Of a DNA stretch of 64,000 nt, positions 50,288-62,600 are shown piece after piece. Within the stretch, counting starts at the first letter, position 1. The number at the start of each line of letters is the position of its first letter. Source of the DNA: Hydractinia symbiolongicarpus (lineage: Eukaryota; Cnidaria; Hydrozoa; Anthoathecata; Hydractiniidae); the NCBI RefSeq assembly GCF_029227915.1, contig NC_079882.1, positions 8,928,001-8,992,000 of the forward strand, written 5' to 3'. The position numbers and the translations under genes are program-made. The notes beneath the pieces are model-generated. The model ran no database searches. It saw nothing but the letters and a program-made list of their open reading frames with translations, and was not told where the DNA came from.

Positions 50288-51231
50288 GGCGTGCGATCAC
50301 ACGCGCACGCCTCCGCACATGCCATGTGAAATTCGGGAGTGCTCTTTATCACACGCCTTGTTCTACTTCGTACACACGCCAGAACTGAGCTATTTTAGAG
50401 TAATCCCTTACCCAAACTTTACCCAATACATAATTGTTCTTCCGCGTTAAAATGTATTTCTATTAAATACCCACCTTCATTAAAATTGCTCATGTGAGAT
50501 ACATTTCAAATGTTTTGCGTCGGCATTGCGTCGACAATATTTTTTTTGTTTTTCAGCTGGCAAAAAATTTATTCATTACCCTTGTATTGATCTCCTTAAG
50601 ACGATGACAAATGGAAATGCTATTTACGAACCGAAGGTCAGGGCATTATTAAGTTGAATATCGCAGAAGTCGCAGGTGACATACTTCAAAAATGCTTGTC
50701 ACAGGCACAGTTTAATGCAAAGCAGAACTGTACAGGAAACTCAATTGAGAGTCTTCGCAGAACATTTCTTCTCACAAAACGGAGGGCAGGGCTTACTTAT
50801 TGCCTGCTGTGTCGTGTGGGAGAGAGAACTTCTTGACTTTTTTTTAATACGATATACATTCTTGTCGATCATTATTACGAATCGAAAGGCACCGCAATTT
50901 TTCTGCTGCTTGAATAATTTTAGTTAGTGACATGTTTATTTTATGTTTACTTTCTTTTCTTTTTTTTTTTTCGTGAGTTGAATTAATAAATTTATTTGAT
51001 CCATCAGTTTCGAATGAAATAAACCACCCATCGATCAAAGATCAAATAACCTTTTTGTGTGACGTGAAAAAAACAGGTGAGAAAAATGCAGCATAACATG
51101 TTTACTTCAATCAAGCAAAAGACGTTCTAATTGAACATTCAATCGAACAAACAACGTTCTAAGTATTCACGGGGGAGCATCTTTATTTAAAAATCACAGT
51201 AAAATTAGCTACATGCGACATTCATTGAAAG

Positions 51232-51495
51232 ATGGCCTCTGCTTCAAAAAAACAAAAAAAGATTTCCATAGAAGTATCTACATTCTTATCTTGGAAAAAA
51301 GAAAGTATTATGTGGAGTGATGGAGAGAAAGAAGAAATTTTGAACAGCGCAGTCGATTCATACATGCAGAAGAAGAGGTTTGTCAGCATGGAGACACTTG
51401 TTCTAGTAACAGGTATGGATCACGATACACGCAACAGCGACAACGAAGAGAGTAACGAGAGTAGTGATAGTTATGAAACAGGCAGCGATGTATAA
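51232..51495 (+). CDS. Small ORF inside the TIR element, 87 residues
   Basis: Complete frame from ATG to TAA. N-terminus is Lys/Ser-rich (ASASKKQKKIS), the middle has WSDGEKEEILNSAVDSYMQKKR, reminiscent of a short helical DNA-binding or Myb-like start, and the C-terminus is acidic Ser/Asp/Glu-rich. The bias is more protein-like than surrounding sequence. Possibly a remnant of an element-encoded accessory protein. Confidence 0.35.
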   Translation: MASASKKQKKISIEVSTFLSWKKESIMWSDGEKEEILNSAVDSYMQKKRFVSMETLVLVTGMDHDTRNSDNEESNESSDSYETGSDV

Positions 51496-51617
51496 ATAAT
51501 CTTTAAGTTCATTAAAAATATATACCAAAACTTTGTATATTTATAGAGACAACAGCACGTGGGTTTTGTTTCTAAAGTTGTTTAAATAACACTTGCATCC
51601 ATTAAATCCATGATAAA

Positions 51618-51875
51618 ATGTCTATTCTGCCTGTAAGTGCATATTTGCAGACTTGCTTCATCCGTGCTCCGTCGGCATTCACCTCCGCATTAGTTAAGAA
51701 CCGCATGGCTGGATTTCTTGGTAAGACCTGGTTACCAACGACGAAGGGGCCAGGCAAAAGAGATTTATGTCTTTTAACTAAGTCAGGAGTCGGTGAATTA
51801 GCTAGGATGGGGAGGTTGGCTATGAATAGACTTGCTTATGGATTAAAAGGGCCAGGATTATTCAATAATTCTTAG
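51618..51875 (+). CDS. Small ORF inside the TIR element, 85 residues
   Basis: Complete frame 120 bases after the previous ORF. Gly/Lys/Arg-rich (GFLGKTWLPTTKGPGKRD, then GRLAMNRLAYGLKGPG). No family recognised. Read with its neighbour, it may be the second product of the element. Confidence 0.3.
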   Translation: MSILPVSAYLQTCFIRAPSAFTSALVKNRMAGFLGKTWLPTTKGPGKRDLCLLTKSGVGELARMGRLAMNRLAYGLKGPGLFNNS

Positions 51876-52282
51876 ATCTAAAAGTAATCTGTTAACGGAG
51901 GTACTCGGTTCTTCCCGTACCTCATGTAATTTAGGTACACGATAGGGCGAAGGAACGCGATCACGTACCTCAAAATGAGAAGCCTGCATTTACTACTTGG
52001 TTGTTTGGGGTCTGGATCAAAGTTGGTTATTCATTTTTCATATGCTTCATTCAATATGGCAGCTTGTTGTGAACATGGTTTGTAAACATTTTGTTGCTGA
52101 AATAAATAAGTCAACAAACAAAAAAGAAGCAAATAAAAAGTAAAAAACAATGCTTCAAAAACTCTGCGCTGCCGCTCTCCTGAATGTAATAATTGCACGC
52201 CAAAATCATAGGCTAGACGGGCAATACTGATCGCACGCCTGTATTAGTGTAGGCGTATGTACAACCGCACGCGGGTGCAAGT

Positions 52283-52300
52283 ATTCATGACCAAGACTGG
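52283..52300 (-). repeat. Right terminal inverted repeat
   Basis: Eighteen bases, exact inverse of 50270-50287; followed by TAAT. Confidence 0.85.
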
Positions 52301-53112
52301 TAATCATATCTTTAATTGTTACTTATTGCAAATAATTAAAAAAGATCATACAACATGTACAATCATGATAAAGGAAGGATTGGATGAGAGATATGAGAAA
52401 AGTAAAGAACTTGGTGATGGCCATTTGTTGCTACAGGCTTTCACTTTCACCCTCGGCAGTCAAAATGAAGTTAAGAATTACAAAATGGCTGTCCAAATCA
52501 ATTTTTTTTAACAGTTAAAAAAAACAATTATTGCTGAGAAATATTGTAAAACAACCAGGATTACAGTAACAGTTATCAGCTGTCCAAAGTTTGTTATAAA
52601 TTCGAGCAATTTTGTTATGGCAAAGGAACAATAACTAAATTTTATTACAAACTGTGAAGCACCAAATATTTGAGAAAAATTCAACAACTGGACAAATTTC
52701 ATCTTTATACACTTTTTCATGTTATTTAGTTCTTACATTAACAACGTATATTTTTAGTAAATTTCATGAATTTGCTGACAGATTGTAACATCATAATTCT
52801 TGCAGGAATCAATCTTGAAATCTTAAAAAGTTAAATGTATGGAGATTTTTCTCAGACAATACAAAAGACAATGCAATTTTACGTCCTGCAGATAATATCA
52901 ACAGTCTATGAACTGGAATCAGAATCTGTTACTGTGTATAATACTTCAAAGAGTACCATCGCAAAAAAGAATACACCACAAATGTAACATTCACAGAGCC
53001 CAAAACAAATCTCAATCACTACACAGTAAACTCTAAAATTGCAACAGTGGTGGCAAGTAACACAACAATCAGAATATAACTTAGAATAACATCCCAGAAG
53101 CTTCATGGTCAA

Positions 53113-55185
53113 ATGGTTATTTTGAAAATTGTCAACAACACTAGTTGTTCTGTTGAAAATGCAATTATGTGGACCACTTGTGCCAAGAATAATAACCATG
53201 GATTCAGCCCCAATCAGCTTGTATTTGGACACAATCCAATTCTCCTATCTGTGCTTACAGCTAAGCCTCCTGCTCTTCAAACAGTTATATCCCGTCAATT
53301 AATTGCGAATCACTGAATGCCCTGCGTTCTGCTCACAAAGTACTTATTGAAAGTGAATCTTCAAGGAGAATTAAAGCAGCACTCAGTCATCAAACACAGA
53401 CATCTACCAGCAAAGATTTTTACAATGGTGAATTGGTATACTATAAGCGACCTGGGGAGAAAGAGTGGAGAGGACCTGGTGTAAATGGAATTGATGGAAA
53501 ATAGATCCTTATTAAACACGGGGGAACTTACGTTCGAATAAGTCCTTGTCACTTGCAATCAGTGAAGGGACACCATAGTTGTCAGGAAAGCACAAGTGGA
53601 AACCCTCAAGTGAAGAAAACTACAACCAAAAAGTAAGATTGTGTTGATGAGATTTCAAACAGCGTAGCGAATGGGTTGCTTGAAAACACAAACGATTTTA
53701 ATATCAACACATTGTCAGAAGTTGTACTTGATGACAGTCCTAGTGATCATGCTGCAAATACAAATGAGATCCCTGTTATTTCCAATGCTTAGGTTGAAAC
53801 AACACATGAATCAAGCATTGAGCAAGAAGTTGTTTACACACCTTGCAATGAACAGTCAATTTTGGATTTAAATAAGGGAAACACAGAGTCAGTATATAAT
53901 GTAAAAACGTCTGTGATGTTAGTGAAGCTCAACATAAAGAATTAAATAAATGGCATGATTATAATGTTTATGATGAAGTTGAAGACAAAGGGCAAGACAT
54001 AATCACAACCTTCTGGGTGATAACTGAAAAAAGTCATGAAGGTAAAACAGAAATTAAAGCACGATTAGTGGCTCAGGGTTTTGAAGAGTACACTATTGGT
54101 ATTTGAACAGACTAACCAACTGTAAACAAGGAGACCTTTCGTCTGAATTCTACATGGGTGGAGAATTCAGTCTTGATATTAAAACGGTGTTCTTCAAGGT
54201 CTTCAAGATTAATACAGCTGTGCATCTTCTTCTGCCACCATAAGCTAACACAGACAAGTTGTAGAAACCAAAAACACCTGTTTATGGTTTGTGCGATGCT
54301 TCACGCGCTTGGTATGAGACATTATCTAACAAATTCGATAAAGTTGGAGCTACAAGAAGCATTACATGTGGAGAAAAAAAAGTTTACTCAAAGGTGTAAT
54401 TTGCAGTCATGTTGATGATTGCTTCTTCGTTGCAAGTGATTTGTTTCGTGACACTGTCATTGCACATTTACGAAATAGTAACATTAAACCAATTAATTTG
54501 ACCATACGTCTACAATTCCACTTGCACAATATGAAGCATGTCACTTAAAAGCCTTTAGTACGTCAAATTCAATGGGCAGCAAAACAAACTAGACCTGATT
54601 CTGCTTACGTTGCCTGTGATTTAAGCACTCGCATAAAACATGGAACAAGCAGCTCAAACATCTACAGCAGACTGAAGTAAAGATTGTTATTTCAAACACT
54701 GGAGAAGTTAAAGTATCATCGCTTATACTTTTCAGTGATGCATCACATGGCAATTTAATTAATGGCAGCCAACAATGTGGATTTGTTCTGCTACTGCATG
54801 GTGAAAGCAAATTGCGCCACTTATTTGGAGATCTCACAAGTTAAAACATGTAGTTAGGTGCGAAAAGCAATTAGAAGGTGTGGAACATGCTATGTTAATC
54901 AGACCCAATTAAAGAGATTTTTATCAGCTGATATATACCGATTAACTGTATATCAGACAATAAATCACTTGTGGAAGCAGTAAAAAATACCAACGTCATA
55001 GAAGATAAACAATTGTATATTGATATTTGTGCACTTCGTGAGATGTCAAAAAAGGAGAAATCGGGGAACTTATTCTTACAAAATCAAGTGATCAGATTGC
55101 TGACTGCCTTACTAAAGGCACTGCTTTAGCTGAAAAACTGCTTCGTATACTATCTGGTAGAGAACAGTTGCATTACCGTTGAGTT
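53113..55185 (+). mobile_element. Decayed Ty1/copia retrotransposon pol region
   Basis: Shifted frames carry, in copia order, an integrase tail (GFSPNQLVFGHNP near 53200; GPGVNGI- and GGTYVR-like block near 53470-53540), reverse transcriptase pieces (IKARLVAQGFEEYT near 54053; SLDIKTVFLQG near 54170; SHVDDCFFVA near 54408) and an RNase H end (ISDNKSLVEAV near 54950; SSDQIADCLTKGTAL near 55085). Many stops and frameshifts make it non-functional. No LTR pair was identified. It lies just downstream of the TIR element and outside any recognised gene. Confidence 0.85.
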
Positions 55186-56169
55186 TTGGTTAATTAGAAC
55201 AAATATACCAGTATGCCAAATGACACTTCCAAATGTTTGACAACATTGTCCTTAAAAACATTCTTACATTGTGTTCCTGCTTCTTGCAGTTTCTTTTGTT
55301 GAACATACTTTATGATTTATTTTTTTCGAGAGGGAGAGAATTGTCATTATGTTCATTATATCTTTTAGGTTTAGATGTACGGCTTTATGCCATAATTAAG
55401 AATAAAGATCTGTTTACAAATTATGTGCAACAGTTATACAAAATATTTTTCGTCGGTCACAGTGGAAAATGATGCTTTTTGGTTGTAGTAAAGCACTGAT
55501 GTTTTACCTTAAAACCCTACATAAGTCATTTATAAAGCAATCGAAGTATTACTACTTCGCAGATTACCTTTTTTGTTGTAGAGTCACAAATTTTATTCAT
55601 TTTCAGTGAGTGGGCAACCTTAAACTTACCTGCCTACACCTATTGTACAATTCTTGTAGGCAATGTGAGTATTAACGTCTTACCAATAAAATTCTTGTAA
55701 TACGTTGCCTACCTACTAACTAAATAAATATAAAAATGATTACTTAATTCTCTGATCCAGGTTAACATCATCAAATTTAAAAAAGAAAAAAGAAACTTTT
55801 GAAGAAAATGAGTGGCATATTTATTTATTAGCATAAATTATATAGGGAATTTGATTCTGATTATTTAGAACAGGATTTATTGATAAATTTTATAAGAGTT
55901 TGACCCTAATATTTAACTGCAGTGAAACATATTCACTGCAGTTGATTTGTGTGGTAATTACTTCACAAAGCATTAACTTTATGTAACAGAGGCAGCTGTA
56001 TGTAGGGTATAAGCTTGAGAATTTGCACGATTCTATATAATTTTGTGCTGAATTCAAATATGTTGGTCATTTGGACAAGTTAATCCAGATCCAAAAGAAT
56101 AGCCAGCTCTATTTAACTTAAACTTTTCTGGCTGTACTGGCATTCAGGGAAAACAGAAAAAAACAGTGC

Positions 56170-56460
56170 TTTAAGTCTATTGAATCGCATGAAAAAAACG
56201 GCACTCCTTCCTAATGAGTCTCCCGAAAAAAACCGGCACTCCAATATCTCTACAAAAAACCGGCACTTAAAGTTAACCTAATCTTCTACAAAAATCGACA
56301 GTCTAAAGGTAACCTTGTCTCGTACAAAGTAACCGGCACTCTAAGTTTAATGAGTATCTTCCAAAAAAACGACACTAATTGTTCGAAAAAAACCAGTTCC
56401 CTAAGTGTCACTGCAAAAAACCTAGCGCTCTAATTTTTACGGAACAAAACGGTTCCCTAG
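56170..56460. repeat. Degenerate tandem array on AAAAAACCGGCACTCTAAG, left part
   Basis: At least nine imperfect copies of a 30-45 bp unit with the core AAAAAACCGGCACTCTAAG, often followed by a TTTAC/TCTAC spacer. It continues after a SINE at 56.79-56.93 kb, so the SINE interrupted the array. Confidence 0.75.
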
Positions 56461-56775
56461 AGGGCGCCGTAGATTAGTGGTTATAGCTCTCGTACTCTGT
56501 GCAGGAGACCGGGGTTCAATTTCTCTTGACGGCGATTCATCATGGGTGAGTGAATGTAACCATAGCCCCGGGTTAAGCCAAGCCATGTGAGAGAAATTGG
56601 GAAAATGGCACACTGTGTGGGCCATTGGATGTTGCCGGGGGTTGTCTAGTAGAGCGCGGGCTCTAATTGGGTCTGCGTAGCTCAAAAAGAGCATTAAATA
56701 CTCTAGGACTCTCCATCTAAGCCATGGCCTCTCCTGGAAATAATGGACAGGGTATATCAATCGATATTTGTGAGA
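56461..56775 (+). repeat. tRNA-derived SINE, family B
   Basis: A box TAGATTAGTGG (56470-56480) and B box GGTTCAATTTC (56513-56523) in a tRNA-like head, then a body of about 240 bp with GGGCCATTGGATGTTGCC and TCCTGGAAATAATGGACAGG. A 3' fragment of the same body occurs at 2636-2720. Inserted into the tandem array. Confidence 0.75.
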
Positions 56776-56789
56776 CTAGCCATGTAAAC

Positions 56790-56935
56790 TATGCACACCC
56801 TAAGTATCACTGCAAAAAACCTGGCACCCTATTTTTACGAAAAAACCCGGTTCTCTAAGTATCACTGCAAACAAACCGGCACTCTAAGGCTACTGTCTTT
56901 TACGAAAAAACCCGGCACTTTAAGCTTTCAGCTTA
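56790..56935. repeat. Right part of the CCGGCACTCTAAG tandem array
   Basis: About four more units of the array seen at 56.17-56.46 kb, resuming with CCTAAGTATCACTGCAAAAA. Confidence 0.7.
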
Positions 56936-57187
56936 AAGCACCTGTAGTTGATTTTACAAATGCAATTTTTCCAAATATCAAAGTTTTGAAATTTGGCTGC
57001 ACAAAGACAGTGAAATAAAGATGTGGATAGCTTGTTAATGGTGGTATTTTTGCTTTTAAATTTTCATAGCCTAATTAGGATAGCATAGCCAAGTTAGGTT
57101 AGGTTAGGAATTCTTCTCCTAATTTGGCAAATAGCCTAATTAGTTTATGATATCCTAATTTACTGTTTTCCCTCTGACTGAAGGAAG

Positions 57188-57270
57188 GTGGGATTAAAAA
57201 AAAGGAAAGGAAGAAGGGAAAAAAAGGAAAGGAAGAAGGGAAAAAGGAAAGGAAGAAGGGAAAAAAGAAT
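57188..57270. repeat. Polypurine tandem repeat
   Basis: Three to four copies of GGAAAGGAAGAAGGGAAAAA. Purely purine on the plus strand. Confidence 0.8.
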
Positions 57271-57809
57271 AGCGTCGTAGTAAACAAATATCCACAGCTT
57301 AAGCAAAAGCTCAAGAGAAAGAGAGCTAAGCCCGCCTAAGCTATGCTTAAGTAACTAATTAAGTAATTCTTTTTATGCATATAAAGTATGAAAATATCAA
57401 CAAAATTTTTTTCTTATTTTTTATCCACATAATCACGTAGCATTTTCATGCACCTGTTATCTAATATGTTATTCACAAATGTTCACACCTCGCTCTCGCA
57501 ATGTTTACACCATCGAACCCTCTCCACAGTTTTAGCAAAGCATTCCCATTGCTTGCAGACCTTGCAATAAAATGGCCACACTGTTTTAAACAAGTTATAT
57601 GAATTAAGGTAAATATGAATTAAGGTAAGATTGGCCACAATTACGGAGACTTTACGGAATGGCAATTACGGTATAGTGGACTTTATTGCAGTATTTTTTT
57701 ATTGATTTAGAAGACATGCTCTCGCTGGCCATGTTCTTTTCTCATCTCTTTTTTATGCATGCATGGCAGGCAGGAGGGTCAAAAACAATCCGTGTTACTT
57801 CGAATTCAT

Positions 57810-58025
57810 CGCAAAAGTTCGCCACAATATTTTACGACGGCCAACTTTAGAAAGGAGTGGCGGAATTACCGTGCCGGTCTCAGAAAGGTGGTTACAAAAA
57901 ACGTTTTCCTAACAAGCAAGTATTTTTTGGCCAAAGTAGCGAGTCGGTCGTATCAATTTTTTGCAACAGCCAACTCTAAAAAGGGGGACTGGAATTACAG
58001 TGCCGGCTGGTCTCGGAAAGGAGGG
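57810..58025 (+). repeat. Two-copy imperfect direct repeat of about 75 bp
   Basis: About 57815-57890 and 57945-58020 share GCCAACT-TA-AAAG, GGAATTAC-GTGCCGG and TCTC-GAAAGG in the same order and frame, about 125 bp apart. The 89-codon frame spanning them is probably a by-product. Confidence 0.6.
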
Positions 58026-58179
58026 TAAAATAATTTCGCGGCCACAATTACGAATTCGTAGCATTGTTTTGTCAAATATCTAAAAAAATAGGAAATCCAC
58101 GGTCGCAAATATTTTCAGCCCTCGTTTCCCTAAGCAAGACGAAAAAAATTCAGATGCTCATCTTTAGAAAGGGATGAGC

Positions 58180-58300
58180 ATCTGAACCAGTTTAGCTCAG
58201 TAATCAGTAGTAGAGAGCGTTCGACTAACCTCCAAATGGTGTCGTGTATTCTTCTCAACCATACACACCATGGGCGTTGTCCGGTTGGGAAGAAATTAAA
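58180..58300 (+). repeat. tRNA-like sequence, third SINE-like head
   Basis: AGTTTAGCTCAGTAATCAGT followed by a GTTCGACTAACCTCCAAATG stretch resembles a tRNA D-arm and anticodon arm (TAGCTCAGT A box). No good B box is seen, so a functional tRNA is not supported. Confidence 0.35.
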
Positions 58301-58689
58301 AAAGTTTCTGCAGCTCATATGGGAGCTTTAAACAATCTAGAATTGCCTTTGTGGTCACACCTGGAAACAACTGACAAATTATAACCCTCGAAATTAGTTA
58401 GGGTAACCATATAAAATACAAATCCCACATATTGCAGGGGTGCAATATGCTTCTACGTTTGATATGATTTATATTTTGAATTTTCTCCACAGTGTTCATA
58501 TAATTTTAAATCTTGAACATTATGCGTAATTTTCACTCTTCAATTCTTAACCAAAACATTGTATCTTACACAACAAAGGATAAATGATTTTAAAAAACGG
58601 TATTATAAAATGTAAACAGAGTTCTTTTATGCGTGTATGGAATCGGAAATATGTAAGTACGCAAATAAGTAACAAGAGTTTAAACTTCC

Positions 58690-58850
58690 TTGGCGTTTCA
58701 CCCTAACGGCTGGCTCCTCCTCCTCTACGACTGTAGCCGATTAGCGGTCAGTAGATGGTACCAACACTACATTTAAAATGCGCCCGAATGTGGACTCGAA
58801 CCTGAAACCTTATGATCACAAGCCGAATGCGCTGCCACCATAAGTATCTC
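58690..58850 (-). repeat. Diverged SINE of family A, minus strand
   Basis: The reverse complement reads GGCAGCGCATTCGGCTTGTG, B box GGTTCGAGTCC (58792-58802 on plus), then TTTAAATGTAGTGTTG and CAGCCGTTAGGGTG, matching the 43.52 kb SINE in order. The A box is shortened. Confidence 0.75.
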
Positions 58851-59657
58851 AAACCTGGATCCCTAAATTCATTTTGCAAAGAGCGTTTAAGCTTTAATAT
58901 CTCTGTAACTGTTTGTCAAAAGTTCATAATCCTAGACATTTTCATAAACAGCGTTTCAAGATCTATAGGATGAAGGCAACGGGTATACAAATTTCTAATT
59001 TTTGTGTTTAGGCAGCTCCTTGCTAATTTTAGCAAATGTTTTTAAATCCATCTCCTCAACTGTTTTTTGAAACCACATGACCTTATAAGTTATTCTTATT
59101 AGCATTTCGTGTTCTATAAAATGTTTTAAATCTACTTTGTTAGTCATTGCTGACGTCATCAAATTTAAATAAAGGAGCTTTTTAATGTTCCTAAGTGGAT
59201 TTTTCCACAGGCTTAAATGACTAGTCTCTGATAATATAAATACGGAAAGCTTGTCTGTGAGTGAAAATACTATCCTCATTCCCAGGACATTTTGCCTTGT
59301 TGATGAAGTTGACTACGGCAAAAAGATTGTTGGCCACTCCGTAATAACGACTTAGGGGGCACAAGACCCTGGGACAAGGTTGTGAAAATACCGAACCAGA
59401 AAAAATTCGATGTGATGTTTTACAAAAAAATTTTTAGTCTATGCACTGCTGACGTCATTAAAATTCCTAAAATAACCTGTGTGTTTCCATTGCTTTTCTG
59501 ACTAAGTGGATTCTTTCACGGGCTTATTGACTAGTTTTCTTGAGGCGAGAAAAAAATCCAAACTTATACTGTATAGTTTCATATTTCATACAATTATTAT
59601 ATACAATATCTAACAACAGTAACAGATTGGAAACATATATACATGAACTTCATAAAT

Positions 59658-62600
59658 TTAAACCGAAGTAGAAACGAAGTTGCATAGTGGTTCAACTTCT
59701 TTCAAAAATACTTTCCAGCCATCGTCTTTAGTTTGTTTGATGACGTCAACAACAACACAGAGTGTCGGCGACAATGACTTGTTAAGAATACTGCTCACGT
59801 CATAGCCCTAAATATAAACAAAAGTGAGGTGAGTTAACTTAGAATTCGAAGAGTTGGTAATATTGCTCAAACATGATAAAACTCACTTCAAAATTTACAT
59901 CGGGAGGTTTGGCAAGTAGGGATGTTATTGTTTTTTCCAGAAGCTAAACAAGAAAAGAAGGATTATACAAACATTTCGATAAGTTGTTACTGACAATGAC
60001 AAGTTTTTAAAATAGTAGAGTGACAAATTGTGTTTGTTGACAAATAAACATTTTGAAGAACTAGAATAAATAATTCTCCCAGGAGTAGAGAAACTGAAAA
60101 AAGGGATTTACGATAATACCTTTGTTAAACTGGCGTAAAGTAGCAAATATATCTACCTATCATCGTCATCGAAGGAAAAACTTACTTTGCAAAGAATACA
60201 AAATTTCGACACCGACTTCATGTATATAAACACATCAAGCTGCATGCGCAATTTTGAGGATACTACTGCACGGCATGTCTTGCACCACACATTCCTAAAG
60301 CATAAAAACAATCCTGAATTTCGACAGTAAGTCTGCCATGTTTGCACCTTCGAGCGTTTCAGCATCGGCGCCCAATATGGTCAATTTCCATTTAAATTAA
60401 CGATTAGATCTGTAGCTGTAATTTCCGAAACTGCCAAATCATATACATTGCGACCAGAAGAAAATTTGAACTTCCACGCCCCGATAGCAAACACTGGGAG
60501 CAGCAGCCAAGGATGACAAAATGGAAAGGTGGTTTCAGAATAAAACAAACACACACATACTATATATGAAAACAAAAATCAAATACCTTATTGGTAATAA
60601 TTTTCATGCATATTATATATTCGCTCCGTAAAAAAAATTACATATATTTCGCCTATTAATTCTAGCACAAAAGCACTGTAAACGTATTTCGCGCGTATTA
60701 ATTTTTGCACGCGACTTTTTGCGCGCAAGTTTCAATCCCCCCTCCAAAAAATAAATAAATAATAAACAAGGAAAAGTACGTTAAGCGCCTTTCCGCAATA
60801 AGTTTTGTTTCTTAAAAAAATTTTAATCGTAAATAATAAATTTCGCGCACTAACGAATTTTTTTTGCGCGAAACAATAAGGTAGCAATTTCTCAGCATAA
60901 AAAAGACATACTTCTTCTCGTCATGGCCCACTTCATCTCCTCCGCAAACACTGCATGCATTCCAAAACAATGTAGTTTCTTCGTCAACACCACAAATAGA
61001 GCCTAGCGAACCGAAAACATTTACAAAAAATAACAAAAAAAGAGTAAAAAAAGAAGTAATATATTTCATTTTTTACCTTCAAGAGACACCAGATCGCCAA
61101 CCTTTGAAGATAAATTCAACATAGAAATACAAGGAGCAAACTTCTGAATGTGGTTGGAGCATTTTATAAACAAATCCTGAAATATAATAAACAATAAAAG
61201 TCTTAGTCATTTTTATAACACCACATAGAATCCATATACAGTAGTTGTGACATCATACATCCATCTTATTTATTTTCGTCGCAGTGGGTTGATTCACTTT
61301 GAGGATGATTTGAGTGTAGCTATCCGCTATTAATTCATCACCTAAAAATTCATCAAGTGCAAAATAGATATACTCAATATAATTCTAAATAAATTTAAAA
61401 ATCCACAACAAGAGGTCATGCAACTAAAGCTTTGAATGACATGACAATATTGACGACTTTAAAGCTCTCCTTTTCGAAATAAATATAGCATTGGAACATT
61501 GAAATGTAAAATTAAAGTAAAATTACATATCAGAATTTCAGATTTCCTGAAATGTAAAGTAGAAACAGCTATGTAGAAATTTCTTACTTCTTATTCCTAA
61601 ATCTTTGAGAAATACGCAATTGTTATCTTTTTCTATATCATTAACCAACAAATCCTTGGCGCAATTAGAAATGAAACAAGTTGGAAGTTTCCTGACTGTG
61701 ACTAACTTATCTGAAGAAGTGTAGAAACAGTGCAATCTACAGTGAACGTCCAATATATCTAAAACATTCTCGAGTTCCACATTACAGCTGGTTACAGCTA
61801 CAATCTTTGCTTCCATAGAAACTCTACCATTCGATAAACTGTCGCCTTTTGTTAAGATTTTAGGTGGGAGGTACTCAATAACTAAATGGAAAATAAACAA
61901 TCAACACAACAAAATCAGCTCGTTCATTAAAACACATCAACACAACAAACCCTGCTTACTAAATTCTTCTGGTGTTGCATCAAAATTCAACGAACTTTGC
62001 AGGTCTGCATTGAAGGTATATGCACAGGTCGGTGCGATGAACGAATGCTGTGTGTTAATGTCCTAAAACAAAACGTGCAATCCTTACTAAACTTTTAAAG
62101 CTTTCCAAATCTTTAAAATGTATAAAAAAGGATCAACTTAGGTTATGATCAAACCACTGACTTACTTGTATGTCTTGACTTGCTTCACCAGACTGCTGCG
62201 TAGAAGATTGTGAGTCTGGAAAAAATGTTTTCATCATTGATAGAACAACTGGGTTTCTAAAACAATAAAAAAAATGAAGTATATAAAAAGACAAAATTAA
62301 TAAAAATTTATATACTTAGGATTTTGTTTACCTGTTGTAACTCTTTCTGTTCACTAATTTAATGTTAAGAAAAGAACAAAGCTTGCCTTCTCCTTCCGCC
62401 ACAGCTTGCTTCCTAGAAACACAAGAGATCGCACATCATTGAAGTTTACATGTCGACACGTCAACAGCAACTGAAATGTATCAAATGAACATACCAAAGC
62501 AAATTTCCCTTTGCAATGCATTCTGGGATTTCCACCTCCGCTAGTGCATGTTCTTTATCTTGCACCAAGAAGACATAAATGCTTAAGAAAGAACAAATAA

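Larger units (their letters stand above)
50270..52300. mobile_element. 2031-bp DNA element with 18-bp perfect TIRs and TAAT target duplication
   Basis: Left terminus CCAGTCTTGGTCATGAAT at 50270-50287 is the exact reverse complement of 52283-52300. TAAT flanks both ends (50266-50269 and 52301-52304), as expected of a 4-bp target duplication. Subterminal GCGTGCGATCA is repeated in inverse orientation near 52230. No transposase motif is visible, so it is probably non-autonomous or decayed. Inner sequence recurs at 15.6-16.1 kb and the left end at 6.9 kb, so a family exists. The superfamily is unclear. Confidence 0.8.

Noticed and set aside
57095-57112. Telomere-like TTAGGTTAGGTTAGG
   Set aside because: Only about three copies, and the unit is TTAGG rather than TTAGGG; too short to infer a telomeric insertion.
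61538-61587. Extension of the SHLD2-like exon past 61588
   Set aside because: The donor GTAAGA at 61587 joins in phase to the exon at 61341, whereas the extension adds Phe/Tyr-rich intron translation.
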